NCBI RefSeq assembly: GCF_024701975.1
Contig: NZ_JANLNM010000010.1
Span: 1-64,000, forward strand
Length of the DNA: 64,000 nt
Source of the DNA: Variovorax sp. ZS18.2.2
GTDB lineage: Bacteria > Pseudomonadota > Gammaproteobacteria > Burkholderiales > Burkholderiaceae_C
Direction of reading: 5' to 3'
Shown: positions 38,501 through 47,116 of the stretch, one piece after another
How positions within the stretch are numbered: position 1 is the first letter of the stretch
Layout: each line of letters begins with the position of its first letter
Position numbers and translations under genes: made by a program
Notes under the pieces: model-generated
The model's database searches: none
The model's input: the letters and a program-made list of their open reading frames with translations, nothing else
Told to the model about the DNA's origin: nothing

Positions 38501-40310
38501 CGTCAACTCCGACGCGCAGGTAGCTTATGTCACTCGCTTCAAATCGAAGATGACCGGTGGCCAGCTGCACAAGGTGAACCTGCAGAGCATGAGTGCGATG
38601 ACCACCATCGCGCTGCCGGTGGACACCACCACGGTGGACACCGAGAGCCGTGCACGCGGCGTGGCCAACTACCTGAGCCAGGTGATCATCTCGCCGGATG
38701 GCACGCGGGCGGTGCTGCCTTCGAAGAAGGACAACATCGTGCGCGGCAAGTTCAGGGACGGCAACAACCTGGTGCACGACCAGACGGTGCGTTCCATCCT
38801 CTCGCAGGTCAACCTGCAGACGGCCGCGGAGGTGTTCGGCGAGCAGATCGACTTCGACGACCGGGCACCGGCACGCGCCGCGCTGTACTCGCCGTCGGGT
38901 GACTACCTGTTCGTCGCGCAGATGGAGGGCAACCGCGTGGCCATCGTCGATCCGTACAGCCGCTCGGTGCGGGGCGAGATCAACGCCAGCAGCGCGCCGC
39001 ACGGCCTGTACCTGGACGCGGCGAGGAAGCGCCTGTTCGTCAACAACTTCCTCGCGCGCTCGGTGTCGGTGCACGACGTGGCCTCGGTGCTGGCCTCGGA
39101 AACCGCGGCGCCGACCTTCCTGCAGAACGTCTCGACGGTCGCGCAGGAGCCGATGGCGGCCGCGGCGCTGCGCGGCAAGCAGGTGTTCTACAACGCGTCG
39201 GACCGGCGCATGAGCAAGGACAACTACATCTCCTGCGCGAGCTGCCACGCGGATGCCGGCGATGACGGCATGGTGTGGGACTTCACCCAGCGCGGCGAAG
39301 GCCTGCGCCGCACCATCAGCCTGATGGGACGGCGAGGTCTGGGCCACGGCAAGCTGCACTGGACGGCCAACTTCGACGAGGTGCAGGACTTCGAGAACGA
39401 CATCCGCAACGAGTTCGGCGGCGTCGGCTTCCTCACCAACGCGGACTTCACGGCCACGCAGGACCCGCTGGGCGCACCCAAGGCCGGCAAGAACGCGCAG
39501 CTGGACGATCTGGCGGCCTACCTGACCTCGCTGAACAAGTACATGCGCAGCCCGGCGCGCAACGCCGACGGCAGCCTCAGCGTCGACGCGGCGCGGGGCC
39601 AGGCGCTGTTCGCCTCGGCGCAGTGCGTGACCTGCCACACCGGTGCCACCTTCCGCGACGGACAGCGGCACGACGTGGGCACCATCCAGCTCTCGTCGGG
39701 CAAGGGCATGAACCAGCCGCTGGCGGGCGTGGGCTTCGACACGCCGACGCTCGTGGGCACCTGGAACACCACGGCCTTCTTCCACAACGGCCAGGCGGCC
39801 ACGCTGCAGGACGTGCTCGCCAGCGGTCACGGCAACGCCAGCAGCCTGCCGGCGGCCGACGTGGTGGCGATTCGCGAGTACGTGCGGTCGCAGGACACGG
39901 ACCCGACGCCGACGATCACCCGGATCCGTTCGAACCTCAGCAACCTGTGCGTGAACATCAAGGCCGTGTCGACCACCAGCGGCGCGACGGCGGTGCAGTG
40001 GCCGTGCGGCAATGCGAGCAACGAGCGGTTCACGGTGACGAGCCTCACGGGCGGCTACGTGCAGTTCAAGGCCGAGCACAGCGGCCTGTGCCTGGCGCAG
40101 AGCGGCACCGCGACGACGAACGCGGCGGTGGTGCAGCTGGCCTGCTCGGCCGGCGACACGACGCAGTGGAGCATGGTCGGCGGCACCCTCAAGAACCGCG
40201 CCTCGGGTTCTTGCCTCGACGTGCCGAACAGTTCGACGACGCAGGACACGGCGCTGATCACCTGGACCTGCAACGGCGGCAACAACCAGAACTGGACGCA
40301 GCTCCCCTGA
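35589..40310 (+). CDS. Secreted multidomain dihaem cytochrome with beta-propeller, LamG, PKD and ricin-type lectin domains
   Basis: The start is the ATG at 35589 (GGAGG five bases upstream); 1573 residues. The order is: signal peptide (MKIRYYVMALMVPFVTLLTHA); LVIVD-like propeller repeats to about 430; a Big_5-type Ig domain (about 440-545); a LamG/concanavalin-like domain (about 550-745); PKD (about 755-840, FRWNFGDGTQTAYSS); a YVTN-type propeller (about 850-1185, VFTPDGT-like repeats); a dihaem peroxidase/MauG-like domain with CASCH at 1216-1220 and CVTCH at 1346-1350; and a ricin-B lectin domain ending NNQNWTQLP. Glycan-binding modules on a dihaem cytochrome suggest periplasmic or extracellular redox chemistry on a polymer. 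This is inference. Confidence 0.9.
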   Translation: MKIRYYVMALMVPFVTLLTHAAITGVSPMTTLSNMASAVSAAVADPLPLQGPGLGNLTYTSAELFKPVSMITSPNHPLDPAHSSAYESREVPATYPGRKDYGMNAGLMVNGYFLTSFAPDSGLGPGGFLLYDVSNPRQIQLVKKIYEPDDATGGRTKEFRETHSFGTAKIGGKTYVVLPSINGVEFWDFTDINDIKQVKKLALPGVNAGDYENVAWQLWWQAPYLYVASAGRGMFIVDASDPANAVVANRGAGKPNPVPTGELGNFRIGPIFTMGNHMVLTAMESNGGFASLDISDPLNPKVLDTIVGTTPFYYATCFDGRNLHASTRGGGAKMYSYDLSDRSRFVAEDNRLVIDEQLYCATQDNYVIQGAQTRIHKVDVSNPLNHVEVGRGSILREDDPNFSHSDNGQVAMFGNLVFVGNDHGSGSGFVVHSVDPDITKPEVKQVSPTNGAKQQALTSRIGLGMTDNIRPESVNANTFIVRPVGGNTLAGTYSAQLGIINFHPDQPLQPGTSYEVFLPANGLKDYAGNAIGADYKSTFNTGNATDINLMHYWTLAGNLSDQIGNNNGTPVSGDAFESIGMNFANRTAGVPLKNDSVATVLGGTASLSFYMKTTQAGGPNSWTAPGIFGRDQSGGADDVFWGWLDNSGRIKLSVGNDGGTTSTAAVNDGNWHHVVLTRDAASGAQAVYVDGVKTTSAGLTGNKGLSNKFSVLGQIQGNTALFKGTLAEVRVYGRVLTDTEVSTLRGQAIIGDPGIGGGPKLVNGQLVFNPGTLGSSGAQFRWNFGDGTQTAYSSQPNYTYTYTRPGHFTVTLTVKDASGRETFYTYNLTVIVPLTARAPTHTTNIAGDANSVYSVNPDSGTVAAIDAQTLAKRWEVRVGEEPKTLAVAPDGRIWVTVQGEDKLVALNAADGSVSATVPLAYGSGPYGVAFTPDGTKGLLTLESKSVLMSFDPSNGATTGAVALEGNLRGIAVNSDAQVAYVTRFKSKMTGGQLHKVNLQSMSAMTTIALPVDTTTVDTESRARGVANYLSQVIISPDGTRAVLPSKKDNIVRGKFRDGNNLVHDQTVRSILSQVNLQTAAEVFGEQIDFDDRAPARAALYSPSGDYLFVAQMEGNRVAIVDPYSRSVRGEINASSAPHGLYLDAARKRLFVNNFLARSVSVHDVASVLASETAAPTFLQNVSTVAQEPMAAAALRGKQVFYNASDRRMSKDNYISCASCHADAGDDGMVWDFTQRGEGLRRTISLMGRRGLGHGKLHWTANFDEVQDFENDIRNEFGGVGFLTNADFTATQDPLGAPKAGKNAQLDDLAAYLTSLNKYMRSPARNADGSLSVDAARGQALFASAQCVTCHTGATFRDGQRHDVGTIQLSSGKGMNQPLAGVGFDTPTLVGTWNTTAFFHNGQAATLQDVLASGHGNASSLPAADVVAIREYVRSQDTDPTPTITRIRSNLSNLCVNIKAVSTTSGATAVQWPCGNASNERFTVTSLTGGYVQFKAEHSGLCLAQSGTATTNAAVVQLACSAGDTTQWSMVGGTLKNRASGSCLDVPNSSTTQDTALITWTCNGGNNQNWTQLP

Positions 40311-40328
40311 GCGTTTGACGTTCCCCTG

Positions 40329-40360
40329 AAAGCCGGCCGCTCACCGCGGCCGGCTTTTTT
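40329..40360 (+). terminator. Strong rho-independent terminator after the dihaem gene
   Basis: A perfect 12-bp stem (AAAGCCGGCCGC with GCGGCCGGCTTT) with a five-base loop is followed by a T-run, 18 bases beyond the stop. It should end transcription of the dihaem gene and separate it from the small ATP-synthase-c-like gene. Confidence 0.93.
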
Positions 40361-40452
40361 CGTCCTGGGCATGACCTCCGAGGTCATGGACCGCGCGCAC
40401 CCGTTGCGGGAAAGTACGTCCATCGATCAACCAATCACCAGGAGAAAACACC

Positions 40453-40692
40453 ATGACCGGCTTCAACATCCTTCCCCTCGCAGTCGCCCTGCTGATCGGC
40501 ATCGCAGCGCTCGGCTCGTGCCTGGGCATCGGACTGGTCGGCCAGAAGTTCCTGGAGAGCACCGCGCGCCAGCCCGAGATGGTCGACGTGCTGCAGACCA
40601 AGTTCTTCCTGATCGCGGGCGTGACGGACGGCGCGTTCATCATCGCAACGGGCATTGGCCTCTGGTTTGCGACAGCAAATCCCTTCGGCTGA
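40453..40692 (+). CDS. atpE: Solitary F0F1 ATP synthase subunit c-like protein
   Basis: The 79-residue product is a two-helix hairpin: helix 1 with Gly-rich GIAALGSCLGIGLVGQ, polar loop ARQP at 38-41, and helix 2 with LIAGVTDGAFIIATG. Asp59 sits where the proton-carrying carboxylate of subunit c is (Asp61 in E. coli), and the loop Arg-Gln-Pro matches. Length equals that of E. coli AtpE. AGGAGA lies seven bases upstream of the ATG. No other atp gene is near; it stands alone between a terminator and an ABC operon. It could be a second c-subunit for the main ATP synthase, part of a separate complex, or a relic that kept its key residues. The family call is secure, the role is not. Confidence 0.88.
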   Translation: MTGFNILPLAVALLIGIAALGSCLGIGLVGQKFLESTARQPEMVDVLQTKFFLIAGVTDGAFIIATGIGLWFATANPFG

Positions 40693-40772
40693 ACGGGTGC
40701 CGGGCCTCTGAAAAACGGGGCCCACGCACCAGGAAGTGACACGATCCACTGGCACCATTCGTGCTAGCACCG

Positions 40773-40800
40773 TTGACACCAAATCGTTTATGGTTAAAGT
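40773..40800 (+). promoter_or_regulatory. Sigma-70-type promoter of the branched-chain-type ABC operon
   Basis: A perfect TTGACA is followed after 16 bases by TAAAGT, a fair -10 match, 86 bases upstream of the binding-protein start. The surrounding DNA is AT-rich compared with neighbouring coding sequence. This is the clearest promoter in the window and would drive the five-gene transporter operon. Confidence 0.6.
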
Positions 40801-40885
40801 ATTTAGCTATCAACGGTTCGATGTCGCCGGTGCTGCATGACGCGGTGCCGGTGCGTCGTTTCATCCTTCCTCCCTCGGAGAACCC

Positions 40886-42091
40886 ATGAGCCACCTGTCC
40901 CCGAAGTCGCCCGCGCTGCCGCGCACCCTGCTCTCGCTGCTGCTCTGCGGTGCAGCCCTTGGTACTGCGGCGTCGGCCATGGCCGCCCCCGTGAAGGTGG
41001 GCTTGGCCCTCGACATCTCGGGGCCTTTCGCGGCGTTGGGCGCCGAGGCGCGCGACGGTTTCGCGCTCGGCATCAAGCAGCTGAACGGCAAGCTCGGCGG
41101 GCAGGATGTGGAGTTCGTGCAGGCCGACATGGCCGGCAGCCCCGACCAGGCCAAGCAGCTGGTCGACCGCATGATCCAGCGCGACAAGATCGACATCTTC
41201 AGCGGCCCCATCGGCTCCAACGTGGCACTGGCCGTGGGCCCGACGCTCTTCAACGCCAAGGTGCCCTACCTCTCGGCCAACGCCGGCCCGAGCCAGTTTG
41301 CCGGTGCGCAATGCAATGCGTATTTCTTCGGCACCGCCTACCAGAACGACCAGTTCCACGAGGCCGCCGGCAAGTTCGCGCAGGACCGCGGCTTCAAGAA
41401 GACCGTGCTGATCGCCCCCAACTACCCCGCCGGCAAGGACGCGCTGGGCGGCTTCAAGCGCCAGTTCAAGGGACAGGTGGCCGACGAGCTCTACACCAAG
41501 CTCGGCCAGATCGACTACGCCGCCGAACTCGCGCAGCTGCGCGCGGCCAAGCCCGACTCGATCTACTTCTTCCTGCCCGGCGCGATGGGCATCAACTTCA
41601 TCAAGCAGTTCGTGGGCGCCGGTTTGTCGAAGGACATCACGCTCGTGACCAGCGGCTTCTCGGCCGACGAGGACGTGATCGGCGCCGTCGGCGAGCCGAT
41701 GCTCGGCTTGTTCAACACCTCGCACTGGGCGCACGACCTGGACAACCCCGCCAACAAGGCGTTCGTGGCCGCGTTCCGCAAGGAATACAACGGCCGCTAC
41801 CCGTCGGTGTACGCGGCGCAGGCCTATGACGCGATCCTCGCGATGGACGCGGCCGTGAAGCAATCGGGCGGCAACGCGCAGAACCGCGAAGCCGTGGTGG
41901 CCGCACTCAAGAAGGCCAACTACGCCTCCACGCGCGGCGCCTTCAAGTACGCGAACAACCACTACCCCATCGAGAACTTCTACCTGCGCGTGATCGGCAA
42001 GGATGCGCAGGGCAAGGTCACGAACAAGCTGATCAATACGGTGCTCACGAACTACGGCGACTCCTACGCCGACAAGTGCCCGCTGAAGTAA
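40886..42091 (+). CDS. Branched-chain-amino-acid-type ABC substrate-binding protein
   Basis: The 401-residue periplasmic binding protein has a Sec signal peptide (LLSLLLCGAALGTAASAMA, cut before APVKVG). The LivJ/peripla_BP_6 fold is shown by VGLALDISGPFAALGAEARDG, DKIDIFSGPIGSNVALAVG and YDAILAMDAAVKQ. In Burkholderiales such proteins often bind aromatic acids instead of amino acids; the Variovorax-like context and the gentisate genes 10 kb away make an aromatic ligand worth considering. A good -35/-10 pair lies upstream. A 131-base gap with small hairpins separates it from the permease genes, which may lower their expression relative to the binding protein. Confidence 0.92.
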   Translation: MSHLSPKSPALPRTLLSLLLCGAALGTAASAMAAPVKVGLALDISGPFAALGAEARDGFALGIKQLNGKLGGQDVEFVQADMAGSPDQAKQLVDRMIQRDKIDIFSGPIGSNVALAVGPTLFNAKVPYLSANAGPSQFAGAQCNAYFFGTAYQNDQFHEAAGKFAQDRGFKKTVLIAPNYPAGKDALGGFKRQFKGQVADELYTKLGQIDYAAELAQLRAAKPDSIYFFLPGAMGINFIKQFVGAGLSKDITLVTSGFSADEDVIGAVGEPMLGLFNTSHWAHDLDNPANKAFVAAFRKEYNGRYPSVYAAQAYDAILAMDAAVKQSGGNAQNREAVVAALKKANYASTRGAFKYANNHYPIENFYLRVIGKDAQGKVTNKLINTVLTNYGDSYADKCPLK

Positions 42092-42135
42092 AGCTCGCCC
42101 TCAGGCTGCGCGGCACTTCGTGTCCGCTTCTCCTT

Positions 42136-42175
42136 CCCCCTACCGGGGGCAACACCTGAGGCCCGGCAAAGCCGG
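42136..42175. repeat. Intergenic GC-rich hairpins (REP-like)
   Basis: Between the binding-protein and permease genes lie a CCCCC/GGGGG hairpin (42136-42149) and CCGGC-aaa-GCCGG (42163-42175). Such elements often stabilise the upstream mRNA and reduce read-through. Membership of a repeat family cannot be shown from one window. Confidence 0.35.
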
Positions 42176-42222
42176 TTCCTCGGTGTTTCTCGAATGAAAA
42201 CGCGGGCAATCGTTGTGATCCT

Positions 42223-43143
42223 ATGAGTGGAATTCTTGTTCTCGAGCAGCTGCTCAACGGCCTCGGCTACGGCCTGATGCTGTTCCTGCTGGCCGCGGGC
42301 CTCACGCTGGTGTTCGGCATCATGGACGTGCTGAACCTCGCGCACGGCTCGCTGTTCATGTCGGGAGCGTACGTGGCGGCCGAGGCGCACACGCGCACCG
42401 GCTCGTTCACCGCCGCCATCGTGATCGCGGTGGCGGTCACCGTCGTGGTGGCGCTGCTGCTCGAAGTGCTTCTGATGCGTCGCCTCTACACCCGCGACCA
42501 CCTCGCGCAGGTGCTCGCCACATTCGGCGTGATCCTGGTGGCCGACGACATCGTGACGATGGCCTGGGGCCCCTCGCCGGTGATGGCGCCGACGCCCGCC
42601 GCGCTCTCGGGCCCGGTCACCCTGATGGACGGCCTGCCCTACCCGGCCTACCGCCTCGTGATCCTCATCGGCGGTCTGCTGGTGGCGCTCGCGCTCTACC
42701 TCCTGGTGAACCACACGCGCATCGGCATGCGGGTGCGCGCGGGCGCATCCGACCGGCCGATGGCCGAGCTGATGGGCGTGCGCGTGGGCCGCATCTTCAA
42801 CGGCGTGTTCCTGCTCGGCGCGGCGCTCGCGGCACTGGCCGGCGCGCTGATGGGACCGATCGTTGCTGTGCAGGTGGGCATGGGCGAGGCCATCCTGATT
42901 CCGGCACTCGTCGTGCTGGTGATCGGCGGCATCGGTTCGGTGCGCGGCGCCTTCGTGGCCGCACTGCTCGTGGGCGTGGTCGACACCATCGGCCGTGCGT
43001 TCGTGCCGATGCTCCTGCGCGCCACGCTGCCGCCCGCCACTGCGGCGGACCTCGGGCCGCTCTTCGCCGAAGTCGCGATGTACGCGCTGATGGTGATTGT
43101 TCTGATCTTCCGGCCCTCGGGCCTCTTTTCGGCGCGCGCATGA
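42223..43143 (+). CDS. Branched-chain-type ABC permease, LivH-like
   Basis: The 306-residue membrane protein starts MSGILVLEQLLNGLGYGLML and has about eight helices with the LivH pattern: GLTLVFGIMDVLNLAHGSLFMSG near the N-terminus and EAILIPALVVLVIGGIGSVRG near the C-terminus. It forms the translocation pore with the LivM-like permease encoded next. The stop overlaps the next start as ATGA, so synthesis of the two pore proteins is probably coupled. Confidence 0.94.
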   Translation: MSGILVLEQLLNGLGYGLMLFLLAAGLTLVFGIMDVLNLAHGSLFMSGAYVAAEAHTRTGSFTAAIVIAVAVTVVVALLLEVLLMRRLYTRDHLAQVLATFGVILVADDIVTMAWGPSPVMAPTPAALSGPVTLMDGLPYPAYRLVILIGGLLVALALYLLVNHTRIGMRVRAGASDRPMAELMGVRVGRIFNGVFLLGAALAALAGALMGPIVAVQVGMGEAILIPALVVLVIGGIGSVRGAFVAALLVGVVDTIGRAFVPMLLRATLPPATAADLGPLFAEVAMYALMVIVLIFRPSGLFSARA

Positions 43144-44123
43144 AGCTCTCCTCACGCTCCATCGGCCTCGGGCTGGTCTTCGTGCTGCTCGCGGCGTTCC
43201 CGCTGGTCGCGCCGCTCTTCGGGCTCGACTTCTACATCGGCTTCGTGCGGCGCGTGCTCGTCGTGGCGCTGGCCGCGGCGAGCCTCAACTTCATTCTCGG
43301 CTTCGGCGGCATGGTGGCGCTCGGGCATGCGGGCTTCATCGGCATGGGCGCATACACCGTGGTGGCACTCAGCGATGCGGGCGTGATGTCGGCCTGGGTG
43401 ATGTGGCCGCTGGCGGCGCTGGTGGCGGGCGTCGTCGCCGCGCTGATCGGCACGGTGGCGCTGCGCACGCGCGGCATCTACTTCATCATGACCACGCTGG
43501 CCTTCGCGCAGATGCTGTACTTCGTGGTGGTGTCGCTGCGCCGCTATGGCGGCGACGACGGCTACACGCTCATGAGCCGGCCCACGCTGCTGCCCGGGCT
43601 CGATCTCGGCAACGAATCGAACTTCTACTGGGTCGTGCTGGTCATCGTAGCGCTCGCGCTCTGGTGGCTGCACCGCGCGACGCAATCGCGCTTCGGCTAT
43701 GCACTCATGGGCATCCGCGACAACGAGACGCGCATGCGGGCGCTGGGCTATCCGGTGTTCCGGCTGCAGCTGGTGGCGTTTGCGATTTCCGGCGCCATTG
43801 CCGGGCTGGCGGGTGCGCTTCTTGCTGGCGGCAACGGCTTCGTCAGTCCCGCGACGATGCACTGGACGCAATCGGCCACGCTGCTGGTGATGGTGGTGAT
43901 CGGCGGCCTCGGCCGCAGCTGGGGCGGGCCGGTCGGCGCCGTCGTCTGGCTGCTGCTCGAGGAGTTCTTGAAGCAACACACGGAGCATTGGCATATGCCG
44001 CTGGGATTGTTGTTGATCGCTGTCGCGCTGTGGGCACCCAAGGGGCTTGCCGCCCTCTACAAGCGCCGCCTGCCCCTCACCCCAACCCTCTCCCCAGAGG
44101 GGAGAGGGAGCAAAACACCATGA
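43140..44123 (+). CDS. Branched-chain-type ABC permease, LivM-like
   Basis: The 327-residue protein has the LivM core: ASLNFILGFGGMVALGHAGF, TRGIYFIMTTLAFAQMLYF, then the cytoplasmic coupling segment MGIRDNETRMRALGYPVFRL and VIGGLGRSWGGPVGA. The last 17 residues (LPLTPTLSPEGRGSKTP) do not belong to the family. They are encoded by a palindromic repeat at 44086-44108 that has extended the frame up to the next start codon, with ATGA overlap. The natural C-terminus was probably near KGLAALYKRR. Confidence 0.94.
   Translation: MKLSSRSIGLGLVFVLLAAFPLVAPLFGLDFYIGFVRRVLVVALAAASLNFILGFGGMVALGHAGFIGMGAYTVVALSDAGVMSAWVMWPLAALVAGVVAALIGTVALRTRGIYFIMTTLAFAQMLYFVVVSLRRYGGDDGYTLMSRPTLLPGLDLGNESNFYWVVLVIVALALWWLHRATQSRFGYALMGIRDNETRMRALGYPVFRLQLVAFAISGAIAGLAGALLAGGNGFVSPATMHWTQSATLLVMVVIGGLGRSWGGPVGAVVWLLLEEFLKQHTEHWHMPLGLLLIAVALWAPKGLAALYKRRLPLTPTLSPEGRGSKTP
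44086..44108. repeat. Palindromic REP-like element inside the end of the LivM gene
   Basis: A perfect 10-bp stem, CCCTCTCCCC with GGGGAGAGGG around a three-base loop, is embedded in the well-known dispersed context CCTCACCCCAACCC. Elements of this sequence are widespread between genes in proteobacteria. Here it is translated as the C-terminus LTPTLSPEGRGS of the permease. Confidence 0.7.
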
Positions 44124-44871
44124 GCCTTTTCAGAATCGAAGGATTGGTCAAGCGCTTCGGCGGCCTGCTGGCCACCGACCATGTGAGCCTCACCGTCGAA
44201 CGCGGCGAGGTGCATGCGCTGATCGGCCCCAACGGCGCGGGCAAGACCACGCTGGTGAACCTGATCACAGGGCTCCTGAAGGCCGACGCGGGCCGCATCC
44301 TGCTCGACGAAATCGACATCACGAAGCTGCGCGACCACCAGCGCGTGGCGGCCGGCATGTCACGCTGCTTCCAGGTGACGCGCGTGTTCGCCAAGGAAAC
44401 CGTGCACGACAACCTCATGCTCGCGGCGCAGGCCCATGCGGGCAGCAGCCTTCGCTTCATGGCGCCGCGTGCGACCGAGCGCGACCTGGTGCAACGCGCC
44501 ATCGCACTGGCCGACCGCGTGGGCCTGGGCAGCGAGCGCGATCGCATCGCGGGCACGCTGCCGCACGGTGCGCAGCGCGCACTCGACGTGGCGCTCGCGC
44601 TCGCGGCCGAACCCAAGCTGCTGCTGCTGGACGAGCCGATGGCCGGCATGGGCCCGGACGAATCGGCGCGCATGGTGGACCTGATCGAATCGCTGCGCGA
44701 ATCGATGGCCATCCTCCTGATCGAGCACGACATGGATGCGGTGTTTCGCCTCGCCAACCGGCTCACGGTGCTGGTGCAGGGCCGCGTGCTGATGAGCGGC
44801 ACGGCCGACGAAGTGCGCGGGCATCCCGACGTGCAGGCGGTGTACCTCGGTACCGAAGCAGAAGGACACGC

Positions 44872-44875
<4 letters not shown>
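44120..44875 (+). CDS. Branched-chain-type ABC ATPase, LivG-like
   Basis: The ATG at 44120 overlaps the permease stop and gives 251 residues. Walker A GPNGAGKTT, Q-loop region MSRCFQVTRVFAKETVHDN, Walker B LLLLDEPMAGMGPDE and the H-loop LLIEHDMDAVF are present. The signature LPHGAQRALDVALAL is a variant of the usual LSYGEQR of LivG proteins. It pairs with the LivF-like ATPase to energise the transporter. The start is set by the overlap; frames upstream belong to the permease gene read in another frame. Confidence 0.94.
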
Positions 44876-45600
<725 letters not shown>

Positions 45601-45607
45601 CCCGCCT

Positions 45608-46219
45608 TCACTCCCGCGGGCGGCACGCGAGGAAGCCGGCCCACCGCACGTCCTTGCGGCCGATCCACTGCGTGTCCCATTGCAGGCGCAGGCCCGCCGC
45701 TTCGAGCGCTTCGGCGAACCGGTCTTTCGCCCAGTAGACGGTCTGGTAGTCGCCGTTCGTCTCGCCTTCGCCGATGCGCATGCCCGCGAGGAAGACCCCG
45801 CCGGGCTCGAGCGCGTCGAACACCTTGCAGAGGACCGGTGCGACCTGCTCACGATCGACATGGATCAACACGGCCATCGCGAGGATGGCGCTGTAGGGCC
45901 CGCCCAACGCATCCGTCACGACATTGAGCAACTCGCCCTTCTTGCCGCGCTCGGCCTGCAGGTCGAGAAACGCCTGCGCCGCATCGGTGCGCCTGACGAC
46001 GCCGCCCAGGGACTCGATGAAGTCGGCGTCCTGCCCCGATCCGGAACCGATCTCGAGCACGGAGGCGCCGGCGGGCACGAGCTGCATCATCCGGCGCACC
46101 GCATCCTCGATTTCGGGCGGCCGGTGGCCCGCCACGATCGCGTTGTATTCGCGCGCGGAGTCTTCGTAGGACTGGATGGTGCGATCCATGTTCTTCAACA
46201 CCGAGGCGGGAATTTCCAT
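45608..46219 (-). CDS. Class I SAM-dependent methyltransferase
   Basis: The 203-residue protein has motif I VLEIGSGSGQDADFIESLG, an acidic second strand end (RRTDAAQAFLDLQ) and ILAMAVLIHVD at motif IV position, typical of small Rossmann methyltransferases. The substrate is unknown. AAGG lies five bases before the ATG. It lies 98 bases after the SDR stop on the same strand and may be cotranscribed with that gene. Confidence 0.85.
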   Translation of the reverse strand: MEIPASVLKNMDRTIQSYEDSAREYNAIVAGHRPPEIEDAVRRMMQLVPAGASVLEIGSGSGQDADFIESLGGVVRRTDAAQAFLDLQAERGKKGELLNVVTDALGGPYSAILAMAVLIHVDREQVAPVLCKVFDALEPGGVFLAGMRIGEGETNGDYQTVYWAKDRFAEALEAAGLRLQWDTQWIGRKDVRWAGFLACRPRE

Positions 46220-46317
46220 GAGCGCCTTTCCGCTCCATCGGACATCCGACGGGAACCGGGAAGGCTAGGTCCGGGGCACCACCCGGCTCATGGGGAAAAC
46301 CACCTAAGACCCATGCA

Positions 46318-47031
46318 TTACACCGAGCGCGTGATGCCGCCGTCCACGCGCAGGTTCTGCCCGGTGATGTAGCCCGCGCCTTCGGAGGCAAGAAAGCCGA
46401 TGGTGGCCGCGATCTCGGCGCTGCGCCCGTAGCGGCCCATCGGAATGCGCTCGCGGAACACTTCCTTCTCGGGCAGGCTGTCGATGAAGCCGGGCAGCAC
46501 GTTGTTCATGCGCACGTTGTCGGCGGCGTACTTGTCGGCGAAGAGCTTGGTGAAGGCCGCAAGGCCGGCGCGGAACACGCCCGAGGTCGGGAACACGGGG
46601 TCGGGCTCGAACGCGGCGAAGGTGGAGATGTTGATGATGGTGCCGCCGCCCTGCTTGACCATCAGCGGCGCCACGAGGCGGCTGGGGCGCACGGCGCTCA
46701 GCAGATAGACATCCATGCCGCGGTGCCAGTCTTCGTCGGTGATCTCGAGGATCGGTGCGCGAGGGCCATGACCTGCGCTGTTGACCAGCACGTCGACGCG
46801 GCCCCAGGTGTCGGTCACCTTGTCGACCAGGCGCCTGATGTCGTCGTTCGACTGGTTGGAGCCGGTCACGCCGATACCACCGAGCTCCTGGGCCAGCGCT
46901 TCGCCCTTGCCGGACGACGAGAGGATGGCGACGCGAAAGCCGTCGTCCGCGAGCTTGCGCGCTGCTGCGGCGCCCATGCCGCTGCCGCCGGCAGTGACGA
47001 TGGCTACTTTCTTGGGTGCTTCTGAAGACAT
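46318..47031 (-). CDS. SDR-family protein lacking the YxxxK catalytic motif
   Basis: The start is the ATG at 47031 (AAGGA six bases upstream); 237 residues. The cofactor motif TAGGSGMGAAAARKLA (13-28) and VLVNSAG (81-87) are SDR-like, as is the C-terminal GQNLRVDGGITRS. The catalytic Ser is kept (NIS, Ser136). However, where SDR enzymes have YxxxK the sequence reads SGVFR: Ser150 and Arg154 replace the catalytic Tyr and Lys. The protein may be a non-catalytic nucleotide binder, use a different proton donor, or belong to a divergent SDR branch. A usual dehydrogenase function should not be assumed. Confidence 0.82.
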   Translation of the reverse strand: MSSEAPKKVAIVTAGGSGMGAAAARKLADDGFRVAILSSSGKGEALAQELGGIGVTGSNQSNDDIRRLVDKVTDTWGRVDVLVNSAGHGPRAPILEITDEDWHRGMDVYLLSAVRPSRLVAPLMVKQGGGTIINISTFAAFEPDPVFPTSGVFRAGLAAFTKLFADKYAADNVRMNNVLPGFIDSLPEKEVFRERIPMGRYGRSAEIAATIGFLASEGAGYITGQNLRVDGGITRSV

Positions 47032-47116
47032 TCGGGGTCCTTGGTTTGAATTCATGCAAGGGGTGCATTTGGCCAAGATTTCGGGGCGGGTGCACAGGCC
47101 ACCGGGTACTCCCCTC

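Noticed and set aside
40693..40735. Hairpin after the atpE-like gene as a terminator
   Set aside because: Complementary blocks (GGTGC/GCACC and GGGCC/GGCCC) exist but are imperfect and lack a T-run, so I do not list it as a terminator.
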